Positions 48,998 through 61,480 of a stretch of 64,000 bases of DNA are shown piece by piece (positions within the stretch are counted from its first letter, which is position 1; the number at the start of each line of letters is the position of its first letter). The notes below the pieces were generated by a model. The model was not told the DNA's origin. It searched no databases and saw only the letters and a list, made by a program, of their open reading frames with translations. Made by a program: the position numbers and the translations under genes. The stretch is from NCBI RefSeq assembly GCF_963924675.1, contig NC_089222.1, positions 139,774,281-139,838,280 on the forward strand, written 5' to 3'. Source of the DNA: Phocoena phocoena (taxonomy: Eukaryota; Chordata; Mammalia; Artiodactyla; Phocoenidae).

Positions 48998-50884
48998 ACG
49001 TAAATTACGAAGCGGTTAGGAAATCTACCACCTACAATTGAAAATCATTTTTATGACACTGAAGAGAAATCTCTGACGTCATTTAACTCATCTCTCAGGC
49101 AAGAGCTCTCTTTAGCATCAGTTTATACGGGGCCATTGGGTTGTTTGTATCCAGGATATTAACAATGAATAAAGGAGAAGGCCCCTGAACCTTAGAATTG
49201 GTGACAAACCAATGTGGGTGCATAATATACCCCACTTATGGTGTTTAAACAAGAAAAATATTTAAGTACATCTACAAAGTAATATGAGGGACAGATGTTC
49301 TATGCAACTAACCTCTCTGCTAGTGTGACTGTAACTCAGATTTTTAAAAATAATTAGAAAAGAATAAAAGGAAAAAAGGAGAAGATTCATTTAGCATGTT
49401 CTAAGCAAATTTATCTCTCCAAGATTTTAACCCAGTCTTCACAATGACCAAAGACAGCTCTAAAAATAGTTCATCTTAATATCGCATCTTAGCTCTCCTT
49501 GGAACCTGGTTTCTCTTTGCCCAGTGGATAAGTCACGATGTACCAGGCTTCAGGGCTGTGTTTGCATGTACACAGCAAAGCTGAGTCTCCAGGGTAAACC
49601 TCACCCATGCTGGTCTCCGGACCGGCCTCTATTAACAGCACGAAAGAGTGACATGGTAGAGGGTATGCGTCATATCGGGAAGTGTTATGCAACCAGGACA
49701 AAATATCCCAGCCTCAGGGTCTTGCTTTCTGAGTTTGCATTCATTTGCTTCACACAGTGCCTCCTCCTGCCATGAGTGGGTAAAAACCTCCTTACCCTCC
49801 AGAGCAGGAGCTGTGAGAGGAAAGCAAATGGACCAACTCTTGCATCACAGGGATTTAGACCATCTCTGTATTTGCTGCCAAGCTGATGCCAGCAAGGGAT
49901 TCCACTGGGCCAATTCTCCCAGTCATCTGGCGAGCTTTTTGGTGACTTAGCCTGAGGCAAGGTGGAGAGGGGCTAGAGTCACTCGAGCTGGCCAACTATC
50001 CATCCCAGAGTGAACATCGGGTGTACTTCAAGTAGACGAGGGCACACACAAACAACATGACCGAAGTCCCTGACTGGTTCTTGATTTAAGTTTGCATTTC
50101 TTTCCCAAGAAAATCTTGCAGAGCTTCCACGTCAGTGACAAGATGAAATTCAATTTTACTCACAGTCAGATTCATTTCATAAGACATAAAAGCAGAATGT
50201 TTAGGGGCAGTCCATGTTTCTGGTTCCAAATCCTCTATGTATATATAACCTCGGCAGATATACAGACCGAAGACAAAAAATAAATCATAGTGCCTGACGG
50301 TCACACAGTTTATGACGCCGTTTTATGCCTTAGAGCATTACAGTTTCAACTCGAGGACATTATGAAAAAAGCCACAGGAATCATTTTTTTTATAAGATGT
50401 AAACAGCACACTCAACCATTAGTCTAGACTGAGCAGACAGGAGGAGGGTGACTTGCTGCCTAAGTCCTCACGTGACTCTGATGAGCTGGTGTGGGCTGCC
50501 CTAACCTTGTTACACTTCTTGACATTTACCAAGGAAAATGATGAGATCAGGGAAACCACAACATCAAACTCAGTATCTTGTGAAACTGAAACGGTTGCAG
50601 AGTAAACACTTTGCCTGACAGTGATTTTTGTTTTGATCATCATACTGGATTGAACGACATCCATGTTGTGCAGTTGTATGTTTTTTTTCAACGAAACTAA
50701 CTGCATTACACTTTCCAATATGGTATTGACACCCGAGGGATTTCTACCTAAGCATCCTAGCATCAGCACTTCAGTCATTAGACCTTGCCAATGAGTAGAG
50801 CCTCGCTCTTCTAATGGGCAAGACACGCGCAGAAGAGAAGATCTACCTTGAAACCTACTTTGTCTCCTCCCTACCTGAAAAGCG

Positions 50885-51306
50885 GCCCCCAAGCCCACCT
50901 GGAACCTCAGAATGTGACCTTGTTTGGAAATAGGGTCTTTGCAGATGTAATTAAGGTAAGGATTGAGATGAGATTGGATTAGATTAGTATAGACCCTGAA
51001 TCCAAGGAGAGCATCCTTATAAGAGACCAAAGAGGACAGACAGAGACTCAGAGAAGAAGGTGATGTGAAGACGACAGAGGCAGAGATGATGCAGCTACAG
51101 CCCCAGGAAGGTAAGGATTGTAGGAAAACACCTGGAGCTGGGAGAGAGGCATGGAGCAGATTCTCTTTCAGAACCTCCAGAACCAGCCCTGTTGACACCT
51201 TGATTTTTGACTTCAGGCCTCCTAAACTCTGAGAGAACAAATTCCTGATGTTTTAAGCCCCCAGTTTGTGGTTATTTTCATGGGAGTCCTAGGATATACT
51301 AATACA
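50885..51306 (+). repeat. MLT1-like ERVL-MaLR LTR, sense
   Basis: acctcagaatgtgaccttgt, gaaatagggtctttgcagat, atccttataagagaccaaag, ctgttgacaccttgattttt, ending gtcctaggatatactaatac. It is the same family as the antisense copy at 32.7 kb but strongly diverged. The longest open frame in the window (273 codons, minus strand, 50419-51240) runs through it. Confidence 0.75.
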
Positions 51307-51734
51307 CTACCTGTAGATGCTGTTTGTAACCGTTTACCATCTCCGGGCATTACATGGCCCATTAATTGCCTTATAGAGTTAGTCCAGTTTCCAAAAGTGC
51401 TTGAAGGGAACTCCCAGATTACAGCAACCAGATAGCCTGAATTTTCAAGAACAATACTAAGTTTACAAAGCTTTTCATGTAAACTCCTTTGTCTGACCGT
51501 GCCCTGATTTTTCTGCTTAGGAAAATGTGTCTCTTCTACCACTGGGGGAAAAATGTCTGATTCACCTTCTAATGAATGTCATGATCAGAAGGGAAGGTGT
51601 TCTGACAAACATCTTTAAATTTCTCAACGTTCGTTTGAAAAGACTGTTAGAAGTTAAAACAAAAAAACAGCCAATGGAAATTAAAACCTAATTTTTTAGT
51701 ATGTTTTTTCCAGCTAACATATGTGGGCAAATTT

Positions 51735-51894
51735 TTCAAATTATGATTGCTTCATATATATATACATGGAATCCAATTTTATCACCTGGCTTAGATAAGT
51801 TGGTTGTTAATTGCTATTAAAGTTAATTTTTCTCATAAAGCAGATTATCTTGCAATTGAATACAAAGAACTTAGCTATTTATGAAAATGTTCTC

Positions 51895-51933
<39 letters not shown>

Positions 51934-51949
51934 GCAATCATAATTTGAA
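51735..51949. repeat. Perfect 30-bp inverted repeat with 155-bp loop
   Basis: Arm 1 at 51735-51764 (ttcaaattatgattgcttca then TA repeats) and arm 2 at 51920-51949 (TA repeats then tgaagcaatcataatttgaa) are exact reverse complements. The loop holds duplication copy A and an (AT)n run (51897-51930). Confidence 0.92.
51768..51897 (+). repeat. Local duplication, copy A
   Basis: About 130 bp (ggaatccaattttatcacct, taagttggttgttaattgct, gaaaatgttctccca) is repeated in the same orientation at 52738-52866, at roughly 90% identity with small indels. It is not a transposon that I recognise. Confidence 0.9.
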
Positions 51950-51954
51950 GTATA

Positions 51955-52170
51955 TATGAAGTATAGTGATTTACAATGTTGTGTTAGTTTCAGGTGTACA
52001 GCAAAGTGATCAGTTATACATATATCTATTCTTTTTCAGATTCTTTTCCATTATAGGTTATTACAAGATAGTAAATCTAGTTCCCTATGCTATACTGTAG
52101 GTTCTTGCTGTTTATTTTATATACAGTAATGTTTATTCGTTCATCCCAAACTCCCAATTTATCCCTCCCC
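51955..52170 (-). mobile_element. L1 3' end, antisense, lacking a normal tail
   Basis: gatttacaatgttgtgttag, gttattacaagatagtaaat, tcccaatttatccctcccc. The usual poly(T) start is missing; the element instead begins gaagtatagt next to the inverted repeat. tgcttcatgtatat (52173-52186) resembles tgcttcatatatat (51748-51761), a possible TSD enclosing copy A as well. Confidence 0.85.
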
Positions 52171-52487
52171 GCTGCTTCATGTATATTCTTTCCCTAACAA
52201 AATCCTCGTTCTCTTAGGAGTTCCTTTCAATTATCCTAAAGAATATTAAGAATTTCCTGACCCAAAGGAGAACTGGGTTGAGACACACTGGGCTTCTCAA
52301 TTGCCAGTTAAGTTTCTTCCAACATTTTGGCTCCCAAATAAAAGTTGTTTCCTTCTCTTCAACTCCTTAGATACTAGATCATGGTGTTTGTTAGGAGAGG
52401 GCCAAAGTCAGACCTCTTCTAATGACATATTCTTGCCAAAGACATGCTTCCCTCAGGGAAAGATTTTGGTACCCATTTATCATTGTG

Positions 52488-52550
52488 TTCACTCATTCAG
52501 CAAATATTTATGAGTCAGCACTTTATGTGCTAGGCACTGAAGAAACAACA
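52488..52550 (-). repeat. L2 3'-end fragment
   Basis: cactcattcagcaaatattt, atgtgctaggcactgaagaa: antisense L2 terminus. Confidence 0.6.
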
Positions 52551-52737
52551 GTAAGCCAAATATTTGAATTATTAGACTGAAAAATTATTAGATTGGAAAT
52601 TCATTTAAGAACTTTTACCAAGATAATCAAATTCTGTAGGTTTTAGGAAACATCACATTTTCCTTGGCTTATATATAATACTTTGACCATCAAGCTCACT
52701 GTTAATAATATGTTTGCTAACTTTGAAATTTCAGTAG

Positions 52738-52866
52738 GGAATCCAATTTTACTACCTGGCTTAGATAAGCTGGTTGTTAATTGCTATTAATCTTTCTCAT
52801 AAAGCAGAATTATCTTGCAATTAAATACAAAAGAACTTAGCTCTTCATGAAAATGTTGCCCCACAT
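52738..52866 (+). repeat. Local duplication, copy B
   Basis: Counterpart of copy A, 970 bp away (ggaatccaattttactacct, taagctggttgttaattgct, gaaaatgttgcccca). It is not flanked by the inverted repeat, so it is the more likely original. Confidence 0.9.
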
Positions 52867-53654
52867 CATATCCATTGCAGATGTTAACTATATAACATTT
52901 GCAGTACTGGAAGAGCTGCCTGATTCACCAATGAGCAAGGAAACCCTCCGTGTGAACAAGTACATTGGATATGAGCACACGTGTTTAAGGGATCAAGTTA
53001 CAGCTTCACTGAAATTTCTAAGGAGTGACTGCAGTTAACAAAAGAAGAAAATCAAATGGTGCCCATCGTAATCCATTAAACACAACTTTTCGTGACTTTG
53101 TACCCAGGAGGACTTTTTGCATAGAGGGTTGTTAACAGCTGAACCTTTAGAGAAGCCAACGCACACCTTGGAGAAGCACTGGGAGGTGCTGCCACTCAGT
53201 AAAAGCAAAATTGCTGCTTGGTTTTGCCGCATCCAAACAAGTGTCACGTAACAAAATTCAGGCTCTGAGATCTGTATTTCTGCTTTTAGTTTTCACATGG
53301 AAGCATCTCGAACCACGGGCCGGCACAGACATGTGCATTGATAGGGCATGTGCTCACAAATGTTCAAAACCCCATTAGGTTCTGGGAAGCCCAACGATCA
53401 CCAAACCTTCCCAAGCCCAGGCAGGTTCTTTAACATAACACACACTTATGTCTAACATCTGGCATTCAAACTGGACACAGGGGCACGCAAGACATTGGTC
53501 CCAAGACATAGTAATAATTCTGTCTTCTGACCAAGAAGTACAACTTCTCTCCAAACCTCGCGGAGGGCGACTTTACGATGCTTTGCATGTAAGAAATCAG
53601 TAATTGCTCATTGAATTAAATGAATTACTTCTCTATGATGTTATCAGCTCACTA

Positions 53655-53755
53655 ATTAATGCACTTGTTCATGCATTTATCATCCAGGCAGATATTCATT
53701 TACTCATTGAACAGACATTATTAAAAGCCTGCCGCGTACCAGGCATGGTCAGCAC
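53655..53755 (-). repeat. L2 3'-end fragment
   Basis: tttactcattgaacagacat, cctgccgcgtaccaggcatg: antisense L2 terminus, decayed. Confidence 0.5.
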
Positions 53756-54017
53756 AGATAAAAGATTACAGGACCCCAGCCATATAACTTAGGGCATAGA
53801 GGGCTGAACTTTAACAAGCAATGTTTTGAGAGTTTCTGTTTTTCAATGAGGTCCCATAGATTCCTAATCATGAACATTCACTGGCGATATGGTAAATCAG
53901 TATACGTCTGCTTGCCTCTAAAGAATGTGTCAGCCAAAGTAGTTGGTTCAAAATAGCACTTGACTCCTTCCATGCTAGGACTACTCCAGAGACCAGCTGT
54001 GGCTCCCCAGTGCAAGA

Positions 54018-54052
54018 ACACATTCATTCATTCAATCATTCATTCATTCATT
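54018..54052. repeat. (CATT)n microsatellite
   Basis: cattcattcattcaatcatt followed by further cattcatt units. Confidence 0.85.
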
Positions 54053-54476
54053 GGCACAGGCCAGAGAAAAGGCAAGGAAAGAGACAGTGAGTATCCTGCA
54101 GCCCTCCATCTTGGTTTTCTTTTTGGATCGTCAAAACTATTGGATTTCTGGGCTCAAAAAATGCAGCTGAGTTCAGCTGCTGAAAATTTGGTTAATTTGT
54201 TGCTTGAACTCCTAAATGGACTCACAGTGGTGACTCTGTTATATTTATTCTACTATCCTCAAATGAATGGCACGAGAAAGAAACCAATTACATAGAGGGA
54301 AACACTTTCGTCTCTTTAGAAGAAGCTATAAATGTCTAAAGGGTATTGGAGGAATCCATTCAAAAGATGAACAGTAGAAACAAACACAATCAAGAATTGA
54401 TTACTTCAAACAAAGCAAATAAGATATGACAGTAAATTAAATAATAAGAATGAGACTAGGATGAGTAACCAAGAAG

Positions 54477-54710
54477 AGCTCACATTAGTGAACATTTTTT
54501 GCACACAAAAACACATTACTGTTCAAGCATGGACATGTATTAAGCTGTTGGATCCTTGAACCACCACCAACAAGCAAGCGTTATTATCACTACTGAGTCT
54601 ATTTTACAGATGAGGAAAATGAGGCACAGAAAAGTGAAATGCCCTGGCAACACTCGTTGGAACAAGGGTCAGCCCTAGGCAGTCTGGTTGTGCTCCAGAA
54701 TAAGACACCA
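54477..54710 (-). repeat. MIR SINE, antisense
   Basis: ttattatcactactgagtct, attttacagatgaggaaaat, gaggcacagaaaagtgaaat, ccctaggcagtctgg in MIR order; nearly full length. Confidence 0.85.
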
Positions 54711-57700
54711 GGTCCTTAGGAAGGGATATGGGGCCTTAATCTCTAGAGGGGGTCATAAAAGTTCAGTCCTCATTCTTCTTTTCTTCACTATCCTGGAAAA
54801 AAAAGAGAATGAAAAAGGACTACTGAAATGAGTTTAATTTCTCCAATTCTATTATGCTTTTTAAAGAATATATCTGTGTGCATGGAAAACAGGCAAAAGA
54901 ATTCAAGAAGAATCAAATCTTAGCAGACCCCTGATGGTGCGATATCAATTAATTTAACTTCCTTTTCTAAATTATTTTCTAAGCTCCTACAATAATTGTT
55001 TTGGAAATGGGGGAAAGAACAAAGTTTTTATTATTATTTTGTTGTTCAAAAAATATTTTATCCTGTGGGTTTATTAAACCTGTATTCAGGTTGAAGAAAA
55101 CAAAACAGAACAAAAGCAAGCGCCATCCTCAGGCAGGCAGTGGTGATTTTCAGAGAGGATGTCCAAAATGAGTCGACCAGCTATAAGGCCCTGCCCAGCA
55201 CCACACAACCGTGATTCCCGTGGCACCGGAACCAATACAGACTCAGGAGATCAGAGAAGGCATTTAGAAAAAAAGCAGAAGTGGTAGGAGGCAGCATCTG
55301 GAAGGAAACATGTAGGGAGATGCCTTGTGGAGTTTCACTAAAAGGTAACAAAACTGCACAATGAAGGTGGAAAAAAAATATCACTTTGGCAGCTTCATGT
55401 CAATTCCACCAAAATACGTGCCTTGAGTGACTGTGTAAATAAAGTCATTGGAGTATATGTTCATGTACTAGCACCTTCATGAGACAGTACTACATCTAAC
55501 CACGTCTGGCAGCTTCTCAGGGTCAGATCTAATCTCTGCCTCCCCCTGGACAGCCATCAACATCTACAGAATACATACTGGACGGAGGGACGGAGAATCT
55601 CTATTGGACACTGTCCTCTTGTCTATTTCAATGCAAAGCTCACAGGCGCTTTCCGATCATCAAAGGAGGCACTTTAGCATGAAGTGACCCGACAATTAAC
55701 AGCGGCTCAGTGTTCTGATTATTTCAGGGACCCGTAGGAGATCAGGGTGTAGCTGTAGGTTTCCATGCTTAGAGTAAGTAAACATCACTCTTTGGAGTTT
55801 TGCCAGTGCTTGAGCCTAGTGGCTTTCAGGTGCTATTTATTTTGTTTAGTTTATTGTTCAGTGTTACTGTTTGTTGACTTGATATATTTTTCCCCCCACA
55901 AAGGGGCCAGTCGGTAAGAACATATCCTGTAAGTGGAAAATTGATGATTCCCTATTGTTCAGTGTTTGTGTGTGGTGGTTTTATTTGCTTTGGTTCAAAG
56001 GACCTAAACAATGCATTCATTGGAATTTAACAACTGGTGTAAAATCAGCACAGAGAACAATCTGTGTGCTGAGATTTTTGTACCCAAATCGGGTGATCTC
56101 TGCTTGACTAAAGAAAGCAAAATCTAAAATGACCTGTACATCTAAATAACCACAGAAAAGAAAACCACTGACTGAATCTCAAAGAGGCGCATTTTTCAAC
56201 AAATACAAAAACAGACTCATGCATCATTCTCCATGATTCCAAGGAGGCTAAAGTGCCCACAGGGCACAGGTCTTACTCATGGACATGTCTAATCTAGTTA
56301 CCCTCCTCTGTGTAAAATCCAACCAGCAGACAAGACCAAGGATGAGAACAAGGGTCTAAAACCGTTACCTTAGAAACGTCGTATTTTCACCTACTTCAAG
56401 ACAGTGAATTCTGCCAGAAAATCTGTAGCAATAGGCTCATTCCCCTTGGAGGGGAGCGAACGCATCACAAACTGTGCATTCGCAAAGGAAGCTTCCATCG
56501 GGAGCTCTTCCTGCATTGGTGCGTCTCTGGTCGGGTTGGCTATCTGTGTAGGAAGTGGACGCAGGAAGTATCTGTCTACAAACCCTTTATCCTCAAGGTA
56601 ATTGCTACAGCAGCATTTTACTGTTTACTAAAGCAGTAAACATGTGATCTAAAAAAAGATGTTTTCCATCTCCAAAGAACAAGGCTTAAAAAAATTGTAT
56701 GTTGCACTTATTTCATAACCAGCTTCTTATCAAAACCGTCGGCAATATGACCGTGCTTCCAAGAGTGAGTGAGTCAATGGGTACAGCGTTTGGGGTAGAA
56801 CAGAAGCTTCTCCCTCAGGGGTGCCCAAAAAACAAAGCCTGGTTTTCTTTTCTGAGATGCTACTCTAGCAAAGTAAATTTTATTTCTCTTCTAAGCTTAA
56901 TACAGGCTTAACAGAGTCAGGGTCTTTGGCTGAACAGGTAAAGTGAACAAGACTTTCCATGTTAACTCAAACTGGTAGAATGGATAGCCCATAAAATCAC
57001 TTGTATTTGACCTTGGGCAACATTCATCTTTTTTATGTGGATATAAATATGCTTCTAGCCCTAAGAGTTCACACAAGAAGAAGTTAAAGATAGAACTCAA
57101 ACGTGGACGTGTGGCTACTGCTTTTGATGACTTTACCTGGGGCAGGCAGAGCCTCCTGCCAATCTTCTCTTTATTTCTTTATTCCAGATGAAAAGCTTGT
57201 GAGCCTTCACTGTCCCAGGTTTCCTGGGATGACAGGAGTGATTGGGTATCTGTGAGAGGCAGTGTGGGGTGAATGGAAACGGGTCCGAGGAGAACCCTTG
57301 AGCACTGGAGATGTTCCGGGGGGTCCTCTCCATCACAACTGTTGTCCTTTATGTTTTGAAAAGCTCTTGTTGGGTTGTTAACTATTGCAGACAGGAAGAA
57401 AGAGGAGGGAAGGAGCATGAGAGTGAGAAGTACAGAGAGAAGCAGAGGGTAGTAAGGCCCCAAATTTCTTCTCCAGGGCCGGCCATGCAGAGGCTCAGGC
57501 AGACTCCTCAGCAAGCATCTCTTAGCACTGTCTTAGGTCATCTCCAATACAGATAAAGCACTGTGAATAACTGAGAACTCACTGTTCTGTAAGAGTCTTT
57601 ATTTCTTAATAAAGAGAAAAGAACATGTTAATCAGAGGAAAATTGGCTACTTGAAAAAAGAAAAAAAAAAAAGAATCAATTCACAACCTGTTGTAGAAAT

Positions 57701-57777
57701 TGAAAAAGAAAAAAAAACCTTCTACGGATTTCCTGATTTGATTCCTAGAAGGAAAATGGATTTGACTCGAGTGAATA

Positions 57778-57950
57778 ATAATATTAGCTAACAAGTATTA
57801 AGTACCTCTAATGTGCTCCATACAATTCCAACTCAGTTCATCTCCCCATAGCCCTGCGAAGTAGAAACTGTGGTTACTGCTTTTTACAGATGGAAATACC
57901 CAGAGATCGTGAGGTGAGGGGCTTGTCCAGGGTGAAATGCCAGGAAGACC
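57778..57950 (-). repeat. MIR SINE, antisense
   Basis: taagtacctctaatgtgctc, catagccctgcgaagtagaa, ttttacagatggaaataccc. Confidence 0.7.
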
Positions 57951-58334
57951 ATTTCTATTTTCCCGAGAAGGAACTAAGGCCTGGAGAGGTGCCTTCACCT
58001 GCTGAGGCCCTACAGCGTCATCTGCAGCCTCAGCCGGTCTCTCTCAGGCCAGCCTCTTTCCACTTCCCCTCCCTAGCCTCCACATCTATGCCTCCCTTTC
58101 CTTGTGAACAAGATAAGACCAATCCTTTCCCCACAGAGGCTATTTTAAGGATGCTGTGAAGAAATAGGGTCTTCAGGGCCTCCCTGGGCATAAGATAAAC
58201 ACGGCTGGGCTCGCTCCATTTCACCTTCATGCTTCTGACGCTCTTGGGAACATCAGGTAACACCCACATACAACACAGATCCAAAGGGGACTTCGCAATA
58301 TAAAACCACACACACTTTTTTTTTTTTAAACTCG

Positions 58335-59300
58335 GAGCAACATATTAGGAAATCTACCTCAAATTGAGACACAAACTAATCGTGTTGACAAATTCCCAAG
58401 TGTTGTTTCAACAGTTTCCTCTTCCTCAAAGGTGAGCATCACATGCCTACAGCTAACTTTAAAAAATAAAAGTCAACAAGACCCAAAGGGATCCAAAGGG
58501 AACACGACGGTAAAGTCCCTATTGGCTGATGATTTCAATTAATGGACTTGGGGGCATGTGGATGAGGGCGATGGGGGGCAGATTTTGTCTTCAGTGGTGA
58601 CTCTGTTTCAGTACTTGCTAAATTAAAAAACCCCATCAATTTGCTATACTGTAATTTTATAATGGAAAGACAGATGTTAAATCATCAAGGTGGAGTGATT
58701 TAAAGGCCACTGTGTTAGATTCAGGAGTGCGAGTTCTTTGCACATGTTAGAAATGTTCTTTATTTTATGTCCCAGGAATTGACGTGCATTGTCTTGAACA
58801 AAATAATTTGAAGTAACAGCACTGATGTTAATGTTATGATTGGATTATGATGTGGCTTTAAAAATAAATAATTTTGCTTGGCCTTGGCATTTCTTTTCTA
58901 AACGTCTCGGCACTTATCTGTTCCTAACAGCAGATTACCGTTCTTCCCAGAGTCTAATTCCATGAACACCCCTGCGGAAAGACTTGGTAAGGCCTGATGG
59001 AAAACTCAGAGACGTGGGCAAGGAAGTTGATACTTGGGGTGAGGAAACAAATCAGCAGCTGATCTGGAATCTGCAACCGCGGGCCCCTTGGATATTGCCA
59101 AATATGGAAAGAATTCTTGGCACCAAGCAAGTGGAGAATGGGGTGCTAGAGTTTTAGCTGTTCAGTTTTCTAGTGCTTTATCTTAATTAGCCAGTGAGAG
59201 CGTAATAATTGTTGGCTGTGGGCTTTTTCACACAAGAGTGGTAACGTAAGTTAGCCAATTATAATAATTTTCATTATTTAATGTATCACACTATATCATT
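58335..59300. other. Repeat-poor block, candidate intronic regulatory element
   Basis: Nearly 1 kb without a transposon that I recognise. Motifs seen include a double ETS-like site (tttcctcttcctc at about 58426), a GATA site (cacttatctgttcc at 58911) and TAAT-rich segments (cttaattagccagtg at about 59182). ERG is known to be controlled by intronic ETS/GATA enhancers in blood and endothelium, but this block has not been matched to any of them. Evidence is compositional only. Confidence 0.25.
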
Positions 59301-59429
59301 TAATACACCATTTTTTTTTTTCCTGCACAGTAATTTATTATTTGGAGCTAAGTAAGGCAAATAGCAGGGAAAACAAGATCAGATGATGATAAGTTGAGGG
59401 GAAACAGATCTGTGTGCCCGAGCGAGCTT

Positions 59430-59570
59430 CCTAGCCTCTCTAATCCTCTATCCTTATCTGGACGAAAAGCGCCAGGATGCAGGCTGTGGTGAGCATCTCA
59501 CGAGATAACGTGAGCATCCAGCACAGAGTCTGGCCTGGAATAAGCCGTTACAAGGATGATATTAATTTGC
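59430..59570 (+). repeat. MIR SINE, sense fragment
   Basis: ctagcctctctaatcctcta, gagcatctcacgagataacg, ccagcacagagtctggcctg. Confidence 0.6.
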
Positions 59571-59784
59571 ATTATGAATTCAAGCTACAAGATCTACCTT
59601 TTAAAAACGCTTTTCTCTATGATCTTTTCAACAGCAATTTAATTCTATGTAGTTAGTTTGTATTTAAACTAGGAGAGATATCGCTAAAGAAATACATCTA
59701 TTTAAAATCTGCAATAATGATTGCAGATTGTCCTAATATCTTAACTTTCTCTTGATGACCTTAAAGGATTTTAATCAAAATTTA

Positions 59785-59870
59785 TTTTTCAACAACTATT
59801 TATTGAACCCCTATGCTTTGCCAGCCTCTGTCAAGGACACAAAAGAGATGGACAGACTATCACAAGAAAA
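59785..59870 (-). repeat. L2 3'-end fragment
   Basis: caacaactatttattgaacc, cctatgctttgccagcctct: antisense L2 terminus. Confidence 0.6.
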
Positions 59871-60154
59871 CAGGTTCTATTGTTTACATAGGTAGACAAA
59901 AAGTAGAGTCACACAAACACAAGCAAAGCTGGGAGCATGTGTCGTCAAGAGAGAAAACAAAGCAGGAGAGAGTGGACAAAATGAGGAATGTTCTTAAACT
60001 TTATAAAACATGCCTCAGCTAAGTTCAATAGGGGAAATATGTGGGGAATAAGTGATCAAACAGGGAATGAAAGTGTGAATAGGAAAAAGATCCAGAGGTC
60101 ACAGTGGCCACTAGTTGAAATAGGTTCACAGCAAAAAAAAAAAAAAAAAGTGGA

Positions 60155-60840
60155 ATGAAATACTATAATTACAGAAATACAAATAAAAATGAGATTCCAT
60201 TTTTGCCTGTCACAATGGCAAAGATTCAAAGAGCGAAATATTCAGAGTTGTTATGAGTTCAGTGGAACTGGCCTTATCTATGGCTACAAGTGGGAACTGG
60301 TACAACCCTTCTAGAGAGTAAAGTGGTCATTTATTTTTTAAACTGGCAAATATTTAAATTTGGCAGAGACTTTAAAAATATGTACACCCATTGGTCCAAT
60401 GGTTCCTTTTCTAAGCACTAACACTAATAAAATAAATTTTTAAAAAATTACATAAAGGGTACATTGCAATGTAATTGGTGAAAACCTGAAAGCAATATTA
60501 TTTCCTACAATAGGATATTGGCTATATAAATCATAATACTTATTTTAAATGGAATATAATTAAGCATAAAAATTCTGCTTATTAAAAAATTGTAGTGACA
60601 TGGGGAAATGTTTGTAAAACAATGTTAACTGAGATGAGCAGGACAGTCAGGGAGACAAAAGGACAGACAGAAACACACAGTAGGAAGACACACACCAAAT
60701 GCTGGGAATTTTCTCTGACTGCCTGGGACTGGGAACAATTTATATTGACTCTGTAATGATTTCTTTTTTCATTTTCTCTACAGTGAGAATGTTTTATTAC
60801 TGTAATTTGTACAAAATAACAAGATGCATTTTTCAAAATT
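60155..60840 (+). repeat. Ancient L1 3' region
   Basis: aaaaatgagattccattttt, gcctgtcacaatggcaaaga, ctggtacaacccttctagag, ggatattggctatataaatc follow the ORF2 end and 3' UTR of old (L1ME/L1MC-age) elements, strongly diverged. An A17 run at 60132-60149 lies just to the left. Confidence 0.7.
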
Positions 60841-61321
60841 AATGAGAATACAGGACAGTGGAGATTCCAGTAACCCTGTTCCTGCCCTAATCAGAAACAA
60901 GAGGCACTGCAGGCCTCCGCCCTCCTTCAGCAACGAAGCAAACAGCCTCCGTCCTCAGAACAGGACTAAACCAACCTTCTGATCACCCATGCCTTGAGGG
61001 ACCCCCTGGACACTCCGCCTGCCCAGGTGTTTGGTCCCTGCCCTGCTATACCCTTCTCCAGGGACCCCTACAAGCTCCTTGCCCCTCACCTCTCCAGGCT
61101 CCCGTGTGCCCTGCCCTGGCTGGGAGGCCACAGTAGTGACCTGTGGAAGTGACCTGTTATTCTCCCTGTCTCTTCAAAAGCGTTAGCACAGAGTCTGTGT
61201 GCCTCTGGGCTTCACAACTGAAGCCGGGTAATGGAACACATAGAGAGAATTCAGAGCAGGGCCAGAAAGACAGTGCAATTTATCAGCAAAGGTTAGATGG
61301 ACTTGGATTGTCCGATGGCAT

Positions 61322-61480
61322 CTGCCATTTACTGAGCACCTACTAAAGGCTCTCCCACCCTGGACTCGCAACAGGACGGTCATTATAATCCCACCTACAG
61401 GTGAGGAAACGGAGCTCAGACAGGTTAGGGCCCTTGCCCAGGGTCACGTGACTAGGAAGGGTTCAAATGCAGGTGTGTCC
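61322..61480 (-). repeat. MIR SINE, antisense
   Basis: tttactgagcacctactaaa, cctacaggtgaggaaacgga, cttgcccagggtcacgtgac. Confidence 0.8.
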
